Below, in pieces: positions 49,254 through 57,948 of a stretch of DNA of 64,000 nt. This DNA comes from Actinoplanes sp. N902-109. Its GTDB lineage: Bacteria > Actinomycetota > Actinomycetes > Mycobacteriales > Micromonosporaceae. The notes beneath the pieces were generated by a model, which saw nothing but the letters and a program-made list of their open reading frames with translations, was not told where the DNA came from and ran no database searches. Both the position numbers and the translations under genes were made by a program. Position 1 is the stretch's first letter, and each line of letters opens with the position of its first letter. The stretch is from NCBI RefSeq assembly GCF_000389965.1, contig NC_021191.1:3907501-3971500 (forward strand), given 5' to 3'.

Positions 49254-52200
49254 GTGGCACGTCGTGCGCGGATCGAGGACCTGATGTCGGTGGCGGTGCC
49301 GGAGCAGCCCGCCCTCAGCCCGGACGGCACGACCGTCGCCTATGTGCTGCGCAGCGCGGACGAGGCCGAGGACCGGATGGTGCGCACCCTGTGGGTCGCC
49401 GGTCCGGAGAACCGCCGGCTCACCCGGGGTCCGGCCGACACCGCACCGGCCTGGTCGCCGGACGGCACCCGGCTGGCTTTCCTGCGCGGCGGCGACGGCC
49501 CGGCCCAGGTGTGGCTGCTGCCCACCGGCGGCGGGGAGCCCGAGCCGGTCACCGGGCTGCTGCTGGGCGCGGGCGCGCCGGTGTGGAGCCCGGACGGCAC
49601 CCGGATCGCGTTCGCCGCGCCGGTCGGCGACCCCGGCGCGACCCCGCTGGTCACCCGGCGCATCGACTACCGGGCCGACGGCGCCGGGCTGCTGCGGGGC
49701 GTACGCAAGCACCTGTTCGTGCTCGACGTGGCCACCGGCGTCACCCGGCAGGTGACCGAGGGCGACTGGCATGCCGGTACGCCCGCCTGGTCACCGGACT
49801 CGACCCGGCTCGCGTTCCCGGCGGCCACCGCACCCGACGCCGACCTGACCTACCGCTCGCCCGTGCACGTCCTGGACGTCACCGAGGTCACCGCGCGGCC
49901 GGAAGTGGCCGGGCCGGCCGACGGTTTCGCCGAGGCAGTGGTGTGGTGCCCGCGCGGGGACGCCCTGCTGGTGGTCGGTTCGGCGGGGGCGCCGGTCGGG
50001 CATTCCGGGCTGCACCACGTACCGCTGGACGGCGGGCCGGTGCGCAACCTCGCCGCCTGGCTGGACCGCAACGTGATGGCGGGCGGGCCCGGCTATCCCG
50101 GTGCCGTGCCGCGCTTCACGGGCGACGGCAGCACGGTGCTGTTCTGCGTACGGGACCGGGGCTGCACCCATCTTCATGCCGTTGACCTCGACGGTGGTGC
50201 GCCGCGGCCGGTCGTGGCGGGCGCGGGCCGGGTCGTCTCGGGCCTCGCGGTGGCGGGGGAGACCGCCGCGGTGGTGCTGGCGACCCCCGAGTCGTACGGC
50301 GAAGTGGTGACCCTGGACCTGCCCACCGGCACCGAGACGGTCCGCACCCGGCACGGCGCGGCCCTCGCCGGGGTGGAGCTGTTCGCCCGGCAGGAGCGCA
50401 GCTTCACCGTCTCCGACGGCACCGAGGTGCCGGGCTGGCTGATCCGCGACCCGGCCGCCACCGGCCCGCAGCCGCTGCTGCTGGACATCCACGGCGGCCC
50501 GCACAACGCCTGGAACGCCGCCGCTGACGAGGTGCACCTGTACCACCAGGAGCTGGCGGCCCGGGGCTGGAGCGTGCTGCTGCTCAACCCGCGTGGCAGC
50601 GACGGCTACGGCGAGCAGTTCTACACCGCCGCGCTCGGGGCCTGGGGTGAGTCCGACGCGCGGGACTTCCTGGAGCCGCTGGACCAGCTGGTGGCCGGCG
50701 GCATCGCCGACCCGGACCGGCTGGCGGTGGCCGGTTACAGCTACGGCGGCTACCTGACCTGCTATCTGACCGCGCACGACGACCGGTTCGCCGCCGCCGT
50801 CACCGGCGGGGTGGTCAGCGACCTGACCAGCCTGGCCGGCACGGCGGATCTGGGCGCGCCGCTGGCCACGCTGGAGCTGGGCGGGCGGCCGTGGGAGGTG
50901 CCCGACCGCTACGCCGCGATGTCGCCGCTGACCCGGGTCGCCGACGTGCGCACCCCGACGCTGCTGCTGCAGGGCGAGCACGACCTGCGCAGCCCGCTCG
51001 GCCAGGCCCAGCAGTGGCACACCGCGCTGCGCGAGCGCGGCGTCCCGGCGGAGCTGGTGGTCTATCCGGGCTCGCACCTGATGATCCTGGACGGGCCGCC
51101 GTCGCTGCGCCTGGACTACAACCGGCGGATCGCCGGGTGGGTGCGCCGGCACACCGGCACCGGGCGCCCGCCGCTGGACGCCGCGCACTGGCAGCGGCGG
51201 TTGTCGGTGCTGGCCGAGCGGCACGGCATCCCCGGTGCGGTGCTGGGCATCTCCCGCGGCGACGAGCTGGTCGAGGCGGCGTACGGCGTGCTCAACGTGG
51301 ACACCGGCGTCGAGACCACCACCTCGTCGGTGTTCCAGATCGGCTCGATCAGCAAGGTGTGGACCGCGACCGTGGTGCAGCAGCTGGTCGACGAGGGCAA
51401 ACTCGACCTGGACGCGCCGATCACCGATGTGCTGCCCGAGCTGACCCTGGCCGACCCGGCCACCACCGCCAAGGTGACCATGCGGCATCTGCTCACCCAC
51501 ACCAGCGGCATCGACGGCGACGTGTTCACCGACACCGGCCGCGGCGACGACTGCCTGGAGCGGTACGTGGCCGGGCTGGCCGCGGTGGCGGTCAACCACC
51601 CGCTCGGCGCCACCTGGTCGTACTGCAACTCCGGGTTCGTGCTGGCCGGCCGGGTCGTCGAGAAGCTGACCGGGGGCACCTGGGACGCCGCGGTCCGCGA
51701 GCGCCTCTGCACCCCGCTCGGGCTGAGCCGCACCAGCACGCTGCCCGAGGAGGCGCTGCTGCACCGGACCGCCGCCGGGCACACCGAGGGACCGGCCGTC
51801 GCCCCGGTGTGGATGCTGCCGCGGGCCCTCGGCCCGGCCGGGCTGATCAATGCCACCGCGGCCGATCTGCTCGGCTTCGCCCGGCTGCACCTCAGCGGCG
51901 GGCTGGCCCCGGACGGCACCCGGCTGCTCAGCGAGTCCGGCGCCGCCGCGATGGCCGCCGAACAGGCTGAGCTGCCCGAGAAGCAGACCCTCGGCGACTC
52001 GTGGGGGCTGGGCTGGATCCGCTTCGGCTGGGACGGCCGGCGGCTGATCGGCCACGACGGCAACACCATCGGCCAGTCGGCGTTCCTGCGGCTGCTGCCC
52101 GAGCAGGACCTGGCCGTCACGCTGCTGACCAACGCCGAGAGCGCCCGCGACCTGTACCTCGACCTGTTCGGGGAGATCTTCGCCGAGGTGGCCGGGGTGA

Positions 52201-52523
52201 CGCTGCCGCACCCGCCGACCCCGCCGCAGCCACCGGTCACCGCCGACCTCACCCCGCACGCGGGCACCTACGAGCGGGCCGGCAGCCGGATCGAGGTGTA
52301 CGCCGGTGCCGGCGGGCCGATGCTGCGGATGACGCAGACCGGCCCGCTGGCCGAGCTCGACCCCCATCCGGCCCGGGAGCTGCCGCTGGTCGCGGTCGAC
52401 GACGACCTCTTCCTGGTACGCCTGCCGGAGAGCCGCTCCTGGCTGCCGGTGCTGTTCTACCGGTTGCCCACCGGCGAGCAGTACGTGCACCTGGGCGTGC
52501 GCGCGACCCCGAAGGTGTCCTGA
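49254..52523 (+). CDS. S9 prolyl-oligopeptidase-type peptidase fused to a beta-lactamase/S12 domain
   Basis: This 1089-residue protein joins two serine hydrolases. Residues 1-370 form a beta-propeller of PD40-type blades (WSPDGTRLAF, WSPDGTRIAF, WSPDSTRLAF). Residues 380-625 are an S9 catalytic domain: Ser496 in GYSYGGY, Asp577 in GEHDLRSP and His608 in GSHLMI. After a short linker (TGTGRPPLD), residues 635-1089 form a complete S12 domain with SISK (Ser698, Lys701), YCN (Tyr790) and HDG (His934). No signal peptide is present. The S9 part resembles acylaminoacyl peptidases. The pairing suggests stepwise breakdown of peptides with mixed L- and D-residues. The reading frame is continuous, with no stop between domains. 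GGAGGGGATT precedes the GTG start. Confidence 0.9.
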   Translation: MARRARIEDLMSVAVPEQPALSPDGTTVAYVLRSADEAEDRMVRTLWVAGPENRRLTRGPADTAPAWSPDGTRLAFLRGGDGPAQVWLLPTGGGEPEPVTGLLLGAGAPVWSPDGTRIAFAAPVGDPGATPLVTRRIDYRADGAGLLRGVRKHLFVLDVATGVTRQVTEGDWHAGTPAWSPDSTRLAFPAATAPDADLTYRSPVHVLDVTEVTARPEVAGPADGFAEAVVWCPRGDALLVVGSAGAPVGHSGLHHVPLDGGPVRNLAAWLDRNVMAGGPGYPGAVPRFTGDGSTVLFCVRDRGCTHLHAVDLDGGAPRPVVAGAGRVVSGLAVAGETAAVVLATPESYGEVVTLDLPTGTETVRTRHGAALAGVELFARQERSFTVSDGTEVPGWLIRDPAATGPQPLLLDIHGGPHNAWNAAADEVHLYHQELAARGWSVLLLNPRGSDGYGEQFYTAALGAWGESDARDFLEPLDQLVAGGIADPDRLAVAGYSYGGYLTCYLTAHDDRFAAAVTGGVVSDLTSLAGTADLGAPLATLELGGRPWEVPDRYAAMSPLTRVADVRTPTLLLQGEHDLRSPLGQAQQWHTALRERGVPAELVVYPGSHLMILDGPPSLRLDYNRRIAGWVRRHTGTGRPPLDAAHWQRRLSVLAERHGIPGAVLGISRGDELVEAAYGVLNVDTGVETTTSSVFQIGSISKVWTATVVQQLVDEGKLDLDAPITDVLPELTLADPATTAKVTMRHLLTHTSGIDGDVFTDTGRGDDCLERYVAGLAAVAVNHPLGATWSYCNSGFVLAGRVVEKLTGGTWDAAVRERLCTPLGLSRTSTLPEEALLHRTAAGHTEGPAVAPVWMLPRALGPAGLINATAADLLGFARLHLSGGLAPDGTRLLSESGAAAMAAEQAELPEKQTLGDSWGLGWIRFGWDGRRLIGHDGNTIGQSAFLRLLPEQDLAVTLLTNAESARDLYLDLFGEIFAEVAGVTLPHPPTPPQPPVTADLTPHAGTYERAGSRIEVYAGAGGPMLRMTQTGPLAELDPHPARELPLVAVDDDLFLVRLPESRSWLPVLFYRLPTGEQYVHLGVRATPKVS

Positions 52524-52524
52524 C

Positions 52525-53616
52525 ATGGACCTGCCGGCCCTGCTCGCCGATGTCGAAGCCATGGTGACCTGCGAGTCGCCGTCGGCGGACCGGGCGGCCG
52601 TGGCCCGCAGCGCCGAGGTGGTCGCCGGGATCGGGCACCGGCTGCTCGGGGCGTGGCCCGAGCGGGTGGTCACCGACGGGCGCACCCATCTGCGGTGGCG
52701 TTTCGGGGCCGGGGCGGCGCGGGTGCTGGTGCTGGGTCACCACGACACGGTGTGGCCGGTGGGGTCGCTGACCACCCGGCCGTACCTGATCGAGGGCGGG
52801 ATCATGCGCGGGCCCGGCTGCTTCGACATGAAGGCCGGGGTGGCGCAGGCGCTGCACGCCGTGGCCGGGCTGGCCGACCGCTCCGGGATCACCGTCCTGA
52901 TCACCGGTGACGAGGAGCTCGGCTCGCCCAGCTCGCGCGAGCTGATCGAGACCGAGGCGGCCGGGTGCGTGGCCGCGCTGGTGCTGGAGGCGTCGGCGCC
53001 CGGCGGTGCGCTCAAGACGGCCCGCAAGGGCGTCTCGATCTACCGGGTACGGATCACCGGGCGCGCCGCCCACGCCGGGCTGGAACCGGAGGCGGGCGTG
53101 AACGCGGCCGTCGAGCTGGCCCGCCAGGTGCTCGCCGTGGCCGGGCTGGGCGACCCGCGGCTCGGCACCACGGTCGTGCCCACCCGCACCGTGGCCGGCA
53201 CGACGACCAACACCGTCCCGGCGGCCGGCGAGTTCGACGTGGACGTGCGGGTGCCCTCGGCGGCCGAGCAGCAGCGGGTGCACGACGCGCTGACGGCGCT
53301 GCGCCCGGTGCTGCCCGGCGCGCACCTCGAGATCGGCGGGGGCCCGAACCGGCCGCCGCTGCCGGGGTCCGCCTCGGCCGGCCTGTTCGACCGCGCCGCC
53401 CGGGTGGCCCGGGAACTGGGGCTGCCGGCGCTGCACGGGGTGGCGGTCGGCGGTGCCTCGGACGGCAACTTCACCGCCGGGATCGGCACGCCCACCCTCG
53501 ACGGGCTGGGCGCGGTCGGCGGCGGTGCGCACGCCGACGACGAGCATGTCGTGGTGGCCGAGATCCCGCACCGCACCGCGCTGCTCGCCGGGCTCCTGAC
53601 GGACCTGCGCCGATGA
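52525..53616 (+). CDS. M20-family metallopeptidase / N-acyl-amino acid deacylase
   Basis: This 363-residue two-zinc hydrolase of the ArgE/DapE/carboxypeptidase G2 group has metal and catalytic motifs LGHHDTVWP, GPGCFDMKAG (bridging Asp), TGDEELGS (catalytic Glu and ligand) and a C-terminal HADDEH. The central GRAAHAGLEPEAGVNA segment is the dimerisation domain hinge. It begins one base after the S9-S12 stop and overlaps the GNAT start by four bases. Next to an N-acylamino acid racemase and a GNAT acyltransferase, the likely job is removal of the N-succinyl group from N-succinyl-L-amino acids, as in the Geobacillus pathway. Confidence 0.87.
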   Translation: MDLPALLADVEAMVTCESPSADRAAVARSAEVVAGIGHRLLGAWPERVVTDGRTHLRWRFGAGAARVLVLGHHDTVWPVGSLTTRPYLIEGGIMRGPGCFDMKAGVAQALHAVAGLADRSGITVLITGDEELGSPSSRELIETEAAGCVAALVLEASAPGGALKTARKGVSIYRVRITGRAAHAGLEPEAGVNAAVELARQVLAVAGLGDPRLGTTVVPTRTVAGTTTNTVPAAGEFDVDVRVPSAAEQQRVHDALTALRPVLPGAHLEIGGGPNRPPLPGSASAGLFDRAARVARELGLPALHGVAVGGASDGNFTAGIGTPTLDGLGAVGGGAHADDEHVVVAEIPHRTALLAGLLTDLRR

Positions 53617-54431
53617 GCGTCGGTGCCGGGGTCCGGGTGCGGGTGCTCACCGACGTGGCCGAGCTGCGCGCGGTGTGCCGGTTCTTCGACAGCATCTGGC
53701 ACGCCGACCCGGCCGACGCGGCGGTCACCCCGGCGATGCTGCGGGCGCTGAGCAAGGCCGGCAACTACGTGGCCGGGGCGTACGACGGCGGCACGCTGGT
53801 CGGCGCCTGCGTCGGCTTCTTCGCCGCCCCCGACCGGCAGGAGCTGCACAGCCACATCGCCGGGGTGTCCGCGGCGGCCCGCGGCCGGCACGTCGGCCGG
53901 GCGCTCAAGCTGCACCAGCGGGACTGGGCCCTGCAGCAGGGCGTCACCACGATCACCTGGACGTTCGACCCGCTGGTGTGCCGCAACGCGTACTTCAACG
54001 TGGTCAAGCTGGGCGGCACACCGGTGCAGTACCTGCCGGACTTCTACGGCACCATGGCCGACGCGATCAACGGCGACGACAGCAGCGACCGGCTGCTGCT
54101 GCGCTGGGACCTGACCGCGGCGCAGGTGGTCCGGGCCGCGCACGGCGAGCACCGGCACTGGGACGCCGCGGCCTTGCGCGCCGCGGGCGCGGTGACCGCC
54201 CTGGAGTGCGATGCGTCCGGCCGGCCGGTCGCGGGCCCGGCCGGCGGGCGCATCCTGCTCGTGGCGGTGCCGCCGGACATCGAGGAGCTGCGCCGCGCCG
54301 ACCCGGCCTGCGCCCGGCACTGGCGTACGGCGGTGCGCGACGTGCTCGGCCCGCTGCTCGGCACAGGGGCGGCGGTGACCGGCTTCGACCGGGCGGGGTG
54401 GTACGTGCTGGACCGAGAGGGGAACCGATGA
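53613..54431 (+). CDS. GNAT-family N-acyltransferase (COG3375-like, putative N-succinyltransferase)
   Basis: This 272-residue protein has a GNAT fold: NYVAGAYDGGTLVGACVGFF, then LHSHIAGVSAAARGRHVGRALK, in which R-G-R-H-V-G-R-A binds the acyl-CoA pyrophosphate. The segment WTFDPLVCRNAYFNVVKLGG is typical of the COG3375 group, found beside OSBS/NSAR-type racemases. In Geobacillus kaustophilus a GNAT protein in this position is a succinyl-CoA:D-amino acid N-succinyltransferase. The gene overlaps both the M20 and racemase genes (ATGA junctions). The acyl donor and substrate are inferred from context. Confidence 0.82.
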   Translation: MSVGAGVRVRVLTDVAELRAVCRFFDSIWHADPADAAVTPAMLRALSKAGNYVAGAYDGGTLVGACVGFFAAPDRQELHSHIAGVSAAARGRHVGRALKLHQRDWALQQGVTTITWTFDPLVCRNAYFNVVKLGGTPVQYLPDFYGTMADAINGDDSSDRLLLRWDLTAAQVVRAAHGEHRHWDAAALRAAGAVTALECDASGRPVAGPAGGRILLVAVPPDIEELRRADPACARHWRTAVRDVLGPLLGTGAAVTGFDRAGWYVLDREGNR

Positions 54432-55549
54432 GACTCACCGGCATCGAGCTGCGCCGGGTCCGGATGCCGCTGGTGGCGCCGTTCCGCACGTCCTTCGCCA
54501 CGATGACCGGGCGCGACGTGCTGCTGGTCCGGGCGGTGACCGCTGACGCCGAGGGCTGGGGGGAGTGCGTCGCGATGGCCGACCCGCTCTACTCCAGCGA
54601 GTACGTCGAGGCCGCCGCGGAGGTGCTGCGCCGGTACCTGGTCCCGGCACTGGCCGCCCGGCCGCCGGTCGACGCCGTCGGGGTGGGGGAGGTGCTGCGG
54701 CCGTACAAGGGGCACCGGATGGCCAAGGCGGCGCTGGAGACGGCCGTTCTCGACGCGGAGCTGCGCGCGGCCGGGCGCGCGTTCGCCCGGGAGCTGGGGG
54801 CGACCCGCGACCGGGTGCCGTGCGGGGTCTCGGTGGGCATCATGGACTCGATCCCGCAGCTGCTCGACGCCGTCGAGGGCTATCTCGAGCAGGGCTACCT
54901 GCGGATCAAGCTCAAGATCGAGCCGGGCTGGGACGTCGCGCCGGTGCGGGCGGTGCGCGAGCGCTTCGGCGACGACGTGCTGCTGCAGGTGGACGCGAAC
55001 ACCGCCTACACCGTCGGGGACGCGCCACGGCTGGCCGCGCTGGACCCGTTCGGCCTGTTGCTGATCGAGCAGCCGCTGGACGAGGAGGACCTGCTCGGGC
55101 ATGTCGAACTGAGCCACCGGGTGCGCACCCCCATCTGCCTCGACGAGTCGATCGTCTCGGCGCGCGCGGCGGCGGACGCCATCCGGCTGGGCGCGTGCCG
55201 CGTCGTCAACATCAAGCCGGGCCGGGTCGGCGGCTATCTGGAGGCGCGCCGCATTCACGACGTGTGCGTGGCCAACGGTGTGCCGGTCTGGTGCGGCGGC
55301 ATGCTCGAGACCGGCCTGGGCCGCGCCGCCAACCTCGCGCTGGCCGCCCTGCCCGGCTGCACCCTGCCCGGCGACACCTCGGCCTCGGACCGCTACTTCC
55401 GCACCGACCTGACCGCGCCGTTCGTGCTGCGGGACGGCCACCTGCCGGTCCCGGACGCCCCCGGCATCGGCGTCACCCCCGACCCGGCCGTGCTCGCCGC
55501 GGTCACCACCGCGACGGAGTGGCTGCCACTCAGCCCGGGCACAGATTGA
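54428..55549 (+). CDS. N-acylamino acid racemase / o-succinylbenzoate synthase-type enolase superfamily enzyme
   Basis: This 373-residue enolase-superfamily enzyme has acid/base lysines Lys163 (in IKLKIEPGWD) and Lys263 (in NIKPGRVGGY) and metal ligands Asp189 (QVDANTAY), Glu214 (LIEQPL) and Asp239 (CLDES). These numbers match the Amycolatopsis NAAAR without any shift, and the surrounding sequence is very similar. NAAAR enzymes also show o-succinylbenzoate synthase activity in vitro, but no menaquinone genes are adjacent. With GNAT and M20 partners, the natural reaction is probably racemisation of N-succinyl-amino acids (NSAR). Confidence 0.92.
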   Translation: MRLTGIELRRVRMPLVAPFRTSFATMTGRDVLLVRAVTADAEGWGECVAMADPLYSSEYVEAAAEVLRRYLVPALAARPPVDAVGVGEVLRPYKGHRMAKAALETAVLDAELRAAGRAFARELGATRDRVPCGVSVGIMDSIPQLLDAVEGYLEQGYLRIKLKIEPGWDVAPVRAVRERFGDDVLLQVDANTAYTVGDAPRLAALDPFGLLLIEQPLDEEDLLGHVELSHRVRTPICLDESIVSARAAADAIRLGACRVVNIKPGRVGGYLEARRIHDVCVANGVPVWCGGMLETGLGRAANLALAALPGCTLPGDTSASDRYFRTDLTAPFVLRDGHLPVPDAPGIGVTPDPAVLAAVTTATEWLPLSPGTD

Positions 55550-55577
55550 GGGAGCGCCCGGCGGGACGCTCCCTCAA
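55546..55577. terminator. Bidirectional hairpin closing the peptide cluster
   Basis: A perfect 11-bp stem (55546-55556, TTGAGGGAGCG, with 55567-55577) and a 10-base loop begin inside the racemase stop codon. It stands between the racemase gene and the convergent MFS gene. It has no long U-tract. Confidence 0.7.
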
Positions 55578-55589
55578 CCCGCAACCCGG

Positions 55590-57092
55590 TTACATCGCCA
55601 CGTGGGTGGCGCCCGTGCTGGCGGTGTCCTCGCGGCCCGCGCGGATCAGGCTGAACGCGAGCAGGGCGGCGAAGCCGATCAGGGCGGCGCTGACCCAGAA
55701 CGCGACCGTGTAGCTGTGCACGGTGGCCTCGGCCTGCAGGGCGGCCGGGTTGGTGGCGCCCGCCGCGTGGTCGGTCAGGTAGCCGGCCACCGCCGAGGTG
55801 AAGATGGTGTTGAGCAGCGCGGTGCCCAGCGAGCCGCCGATCTGCTGGGTGGTGTTGATCAGCGCGCTGGCCACACCGGCGTCGTGGTCGGCCACCCCGA
55901 CCAGGGCGGTGTTGGACATCGGGCCGAAGGTGACGCCCATGCCGAAGCTCATGACCAGCTCGGCCGGGAAGACGTGGCTCCAGAAGCCGGTGTCCACGCC
56001 GATCCGGGTGAGCATGACCATGCCGATCGCCGAGAGCAGCAGCCCGCCGGTCATCAGCAGGCGCGGGCCGACCCGGGTCTGCAGCTGTGCGGAGACCCCG
56101 GCGCCGGCGATGATGCCGAAGGTGAAGGGCAGGAACGCCACGCCGCTCATCAGCGCCGAGTAGCCCAGGGTGGCCTGCAGGTAGAAGGTCAGGAACAGGA
56201 AGACGCCGAACAGGCCGGAGCCGATCAGCAGGGCGGCGAGGTACGCGCCACCGCGGTTGCGGTCCAGGATGACGCGCATCGGCAGCAGCGGGTGCGACGA
56301 GCGCCGCTCGATGACCACGAACGCGACCAGCAGCACGGCCGCGGCGATCAGGTAGCCCACCGTGGTGGCCGAGCCCCAGCCGTCCTCGCTGGCCTTGGTG
56401 AAGCCGTACACCAGGGCCACCAGGCCGAGCGTCGAGGTGAGCGCGCCGGGCAGGTCGTAGCGGGTGTTGCCCGCGGCCCGGCTCTCGCCGACGAAGCGCA
56501 CGGCGGCCAGCGCCGCGATGATCGCGATCGGGGTGCTGACCAGCAGGGTCCAGCGCCACGAGGCGTACTCGGTGAGCACGCCGCCCATCAGCAGACCGAC
56601 CGCGCCGCCGCCGCCGGCGATGGCGCCGTACACGCCGAACGCGCGGGCCCGTTCCCGGGCGTCGGTGAAGGTGACGGTGAGCAGCGACAGGGCCGCGGGG
56701 GCCATCAGCGCACCGAAGGCGCCCTGCAGCGCCCGGGCGGCGAACAGCATCTCGGCGTTCTGGGCGAGCCCGCCCAGCGCCGACGCGGCGGCGAAGCCGA
56801 GCAGGCCGATGATGAACGCCCGCTTGCGCCCGGTGAAGTCGGCGATCCGGCCGCCGAGCAGCAGCAGGCCACCGAAGGCCAGGGTGTACGCGGTGATCAT
56901 CCACTGCCGGTTGGCGTCGCTGATGCCGAGGTCCTGCTGGGCGGTCGGCAGCGCGATGTTGACGATCGTCGCGTCCAGCACGATGAGCAGCTGGGAGACG
57001 GCGATGACGGCCAGCGCGAGCCAGCGCCGGGATCCTGATTCAGGCGATATGTCGGGCGAGACCTGAACGGCCTCGGTCGAGGTCACGGACAC
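55590..57092 (-). CDS. MFS multidrug exporter (EmrB/QacA-type, 14 spans)
   Basis: This 500-residue integral membrane exporter starts LALAVIAVSQLLIVLDATIVNIALP, the hallmark first span of the DHA2/EmrB group. Motif A is GGRIADFTGRKRAFI, and motif C lies around AIAGGGGAVGLLMGGVLTE. About 14 spans fit. The GTG at 57092 has AAGGGG seven bases upstream; a GTG at 57086 is also in frame. The TetR gene 86 bases upstream on the same strand, with a clear operator, probably represses both. Confidence 0.9.
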   Translation of the reverse strand: MSVTSTEAVQVSPDISPESGSRRWLALAVIAVSQLLIVLDATIVNIALPTAQQDLGISDANRQWMITAYTLAFGGLLLLGGRIADFTGRKRAFIIGLLGFAAASALGGLAQNAEMLFAARALQGAFGALMAPAALSLLTVTFTDARERARAFGVYGAIAGGGGAVGLLMGGVLTEYASWRWTLLVSTPIAIIAALAAVRFVGESRAAGNTRYDLPGALTSTLGLVALVYGFTKASEDGWGSATTVGYLIAAAVLLVAFVVIERRSSHPLLPMRVILDRNRGGAYLAALLIGSGLFGVFLFLTFYLQATLGYSALMSGVAFLPFTFGIIAGAGVSAQLQTRVGPRLLMTGGLLLSAIGMVMLTRIGVDTGFWSHVFPAELVMSFGMGVTFGPMSNTALVGVADHDAGVASALINTTQQIGGSLGTALLNTIFTSAVAGYLTDHAAGATNPAALQAEATVHSYTVAFWVSAALIGFAALLAFSLIRAGREDTASTGATHVAM

Positions 57093-57178
57093 GGAGAGTC
57101 CCCTTGGAAAAGGCGTGCGGAGATCCGCCCACGTCGGCGACGGGGCGCTGAAACGGTGTGGTGCGATGGGTGGCGGGG

Positions 57179-57790
57179 CTAGCGGGTTTCCCCCCGGTGG
57201 CACAGCACGGGCAGGATGATGTCGTCGATCAGATGCTCGAGATAGGACTCGTCCAGCGGCTCGCCCAGCGCGAAGCAGCGCATGAACAGCTGGGCGGGCA
57301 CGATCTCGTCGATCAGGTCGGCGTCGTAGCGGCCGGGCAGCTCACCGCGGGCGGCGGCACGGGCGCAGATGGCTTCCGCGCACGGTTTCTTGGAATCGCG
57401 CAACGGCCGCAGCTGGGCGGCCAGCTCCGGCTCCGTGCGCAGGGCCATGAACAGACCGGCCAGGATCGGCCCTTCCTGCCCGCTGATCGTCTCGGCCATC
57501 TCGCCGAACCAGGTCATCAGGTCGCCACGCAGCGACCCGGTGTCCGGGACCGCCTCCGGGGCCGACTTGCAGACCCGGACGGCGTCGGCGACCAGCTCGG
57601 CCTTGGTCGGCCAGTGCCGGTACAGCGTGGCCTTGCTGGCCTGGGCCCGCGCGGCCACGGCGTCGACCCGCAGCCCCTGGTAGCCCGTCTCGCCGAGCAG
57701 GTCGAAGGTGGCCTGCAGGATCGCCTGCTCCCGCTCCCCGTCCAGCCGCCGGGACCGGCCCGCAGCGACGGATCGCGTCGACTCAGCCAT
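57179..57790 (-). CDS. TetR-family repressor of the MFS exporter
   Basis: This 203-residue regulator has the helix-turn-helix REQAILQATFDLLGETG, then GLRVDAVAARAQASKATLYRHWPTKAELVADAV, and a C-terminal domain with a TetR_C-type ligand pocket. It is upstream of and co-oriented with the MFS exporter gene. A 15-bp palindrome (ACGAAAC-C-GTTTCGT) lies 31 bases upstream of its start codon and fits autoregulation. Induction by the exported compound is the usual scheme. Confidence 0.9.
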   Translation of the reverse strand: MAESTRSVAAGRSRRLDGEREQAILQATFDLLGETGYQGLRVDAVAARAQASKATLYRHWPTKAELVADAVRVCKSAPEAVPDTGSLRGDLMTWFGEMAETISGQEGPILAGLFMALRTEPELAAQLRPLRDSKKPCAEAICARAAARGELPGRYDADLIDEIVPAQLFMRCFALGEPLDESYLEHLIDDIILPVLCHRGETR

Positions 57791-57820
57791 GCCGGACCCC
57801 CGTTCTGTCGGCTCTGCGAA

Positions 57821-57835
57821 ACGAAACCGTTTCGT
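57821..57835. promoter_or_regulatory. TetR operator ACGAAAC-C-GTTTCGT
   Basis: Perfect 7-base arms around a single central base lie upstream of the TetR start. A further CGAAAC is fused to its left flank (57817-57822). This is a typical TetR-family site in actinomycete exporter operons. Confidence 0.75.
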
Positions 57836-57913
57836 ACACTAGCGCCCCCACTCCGTTCCGGCGATCTCCACAGCCGATTGTGACGCAGCCGACGCCCCGG
57901 GGCCGGGAACCGG

Positions 57914-57942
57914 TTGCCTCATAGTCAGATGATCTCTATATT
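57914..57942 (+). promoter_or_regulatory. PadR gene promoter with overlapping palindrome (leaderless)
   Basis: TTGCCT (57914-57919), a 17-base spacer and TATATT (57937-57942) form a good promoter. The -10 ends 6 bases before the ATG at 57949, so the mRNA should be leaderless. A 21-bp palindrome, ATA-N3-AGAT-G-ATCT-N3-TAT (57921-57941), fills the spacer and the -10. It is probably the PadR operator. Confidence 0.65.
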
Positions 57943-57948
57943 GGCCGG

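Noticed and set aside
54428..55549. Assignment as L-Ala-D/L-Glu (dipeptide) epimerase of muropeptide recycling
   Set aside because: The KxK motif, the spacing Asp189/Glu214/Asp239/Lys263 and the flanking sequence match NAAAR/OSBS, and the GNAT and M20 neighbours fit the N-succinyl route. The dipeptide epimerase C-terminal substrate motif is not seen.
54428..55549. Menaquinone biosynthesis role (MenC)
   Set aside because: No other men gene lies in the window, and the gene is coupled to amino acid acylation enzymes.
41027..55549. Reading the block as an antibiotic biosynthesis gene cluster with beta-lactamase self-resistance
   Set aside because: There are no synthetase, ketide synthase or tailoring genes. 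The importer orientation and the deacylase/racemase set point to uptake and catabolism. The S12 proteins lack signal peptides, as an extracellular beta-lactamase would need.
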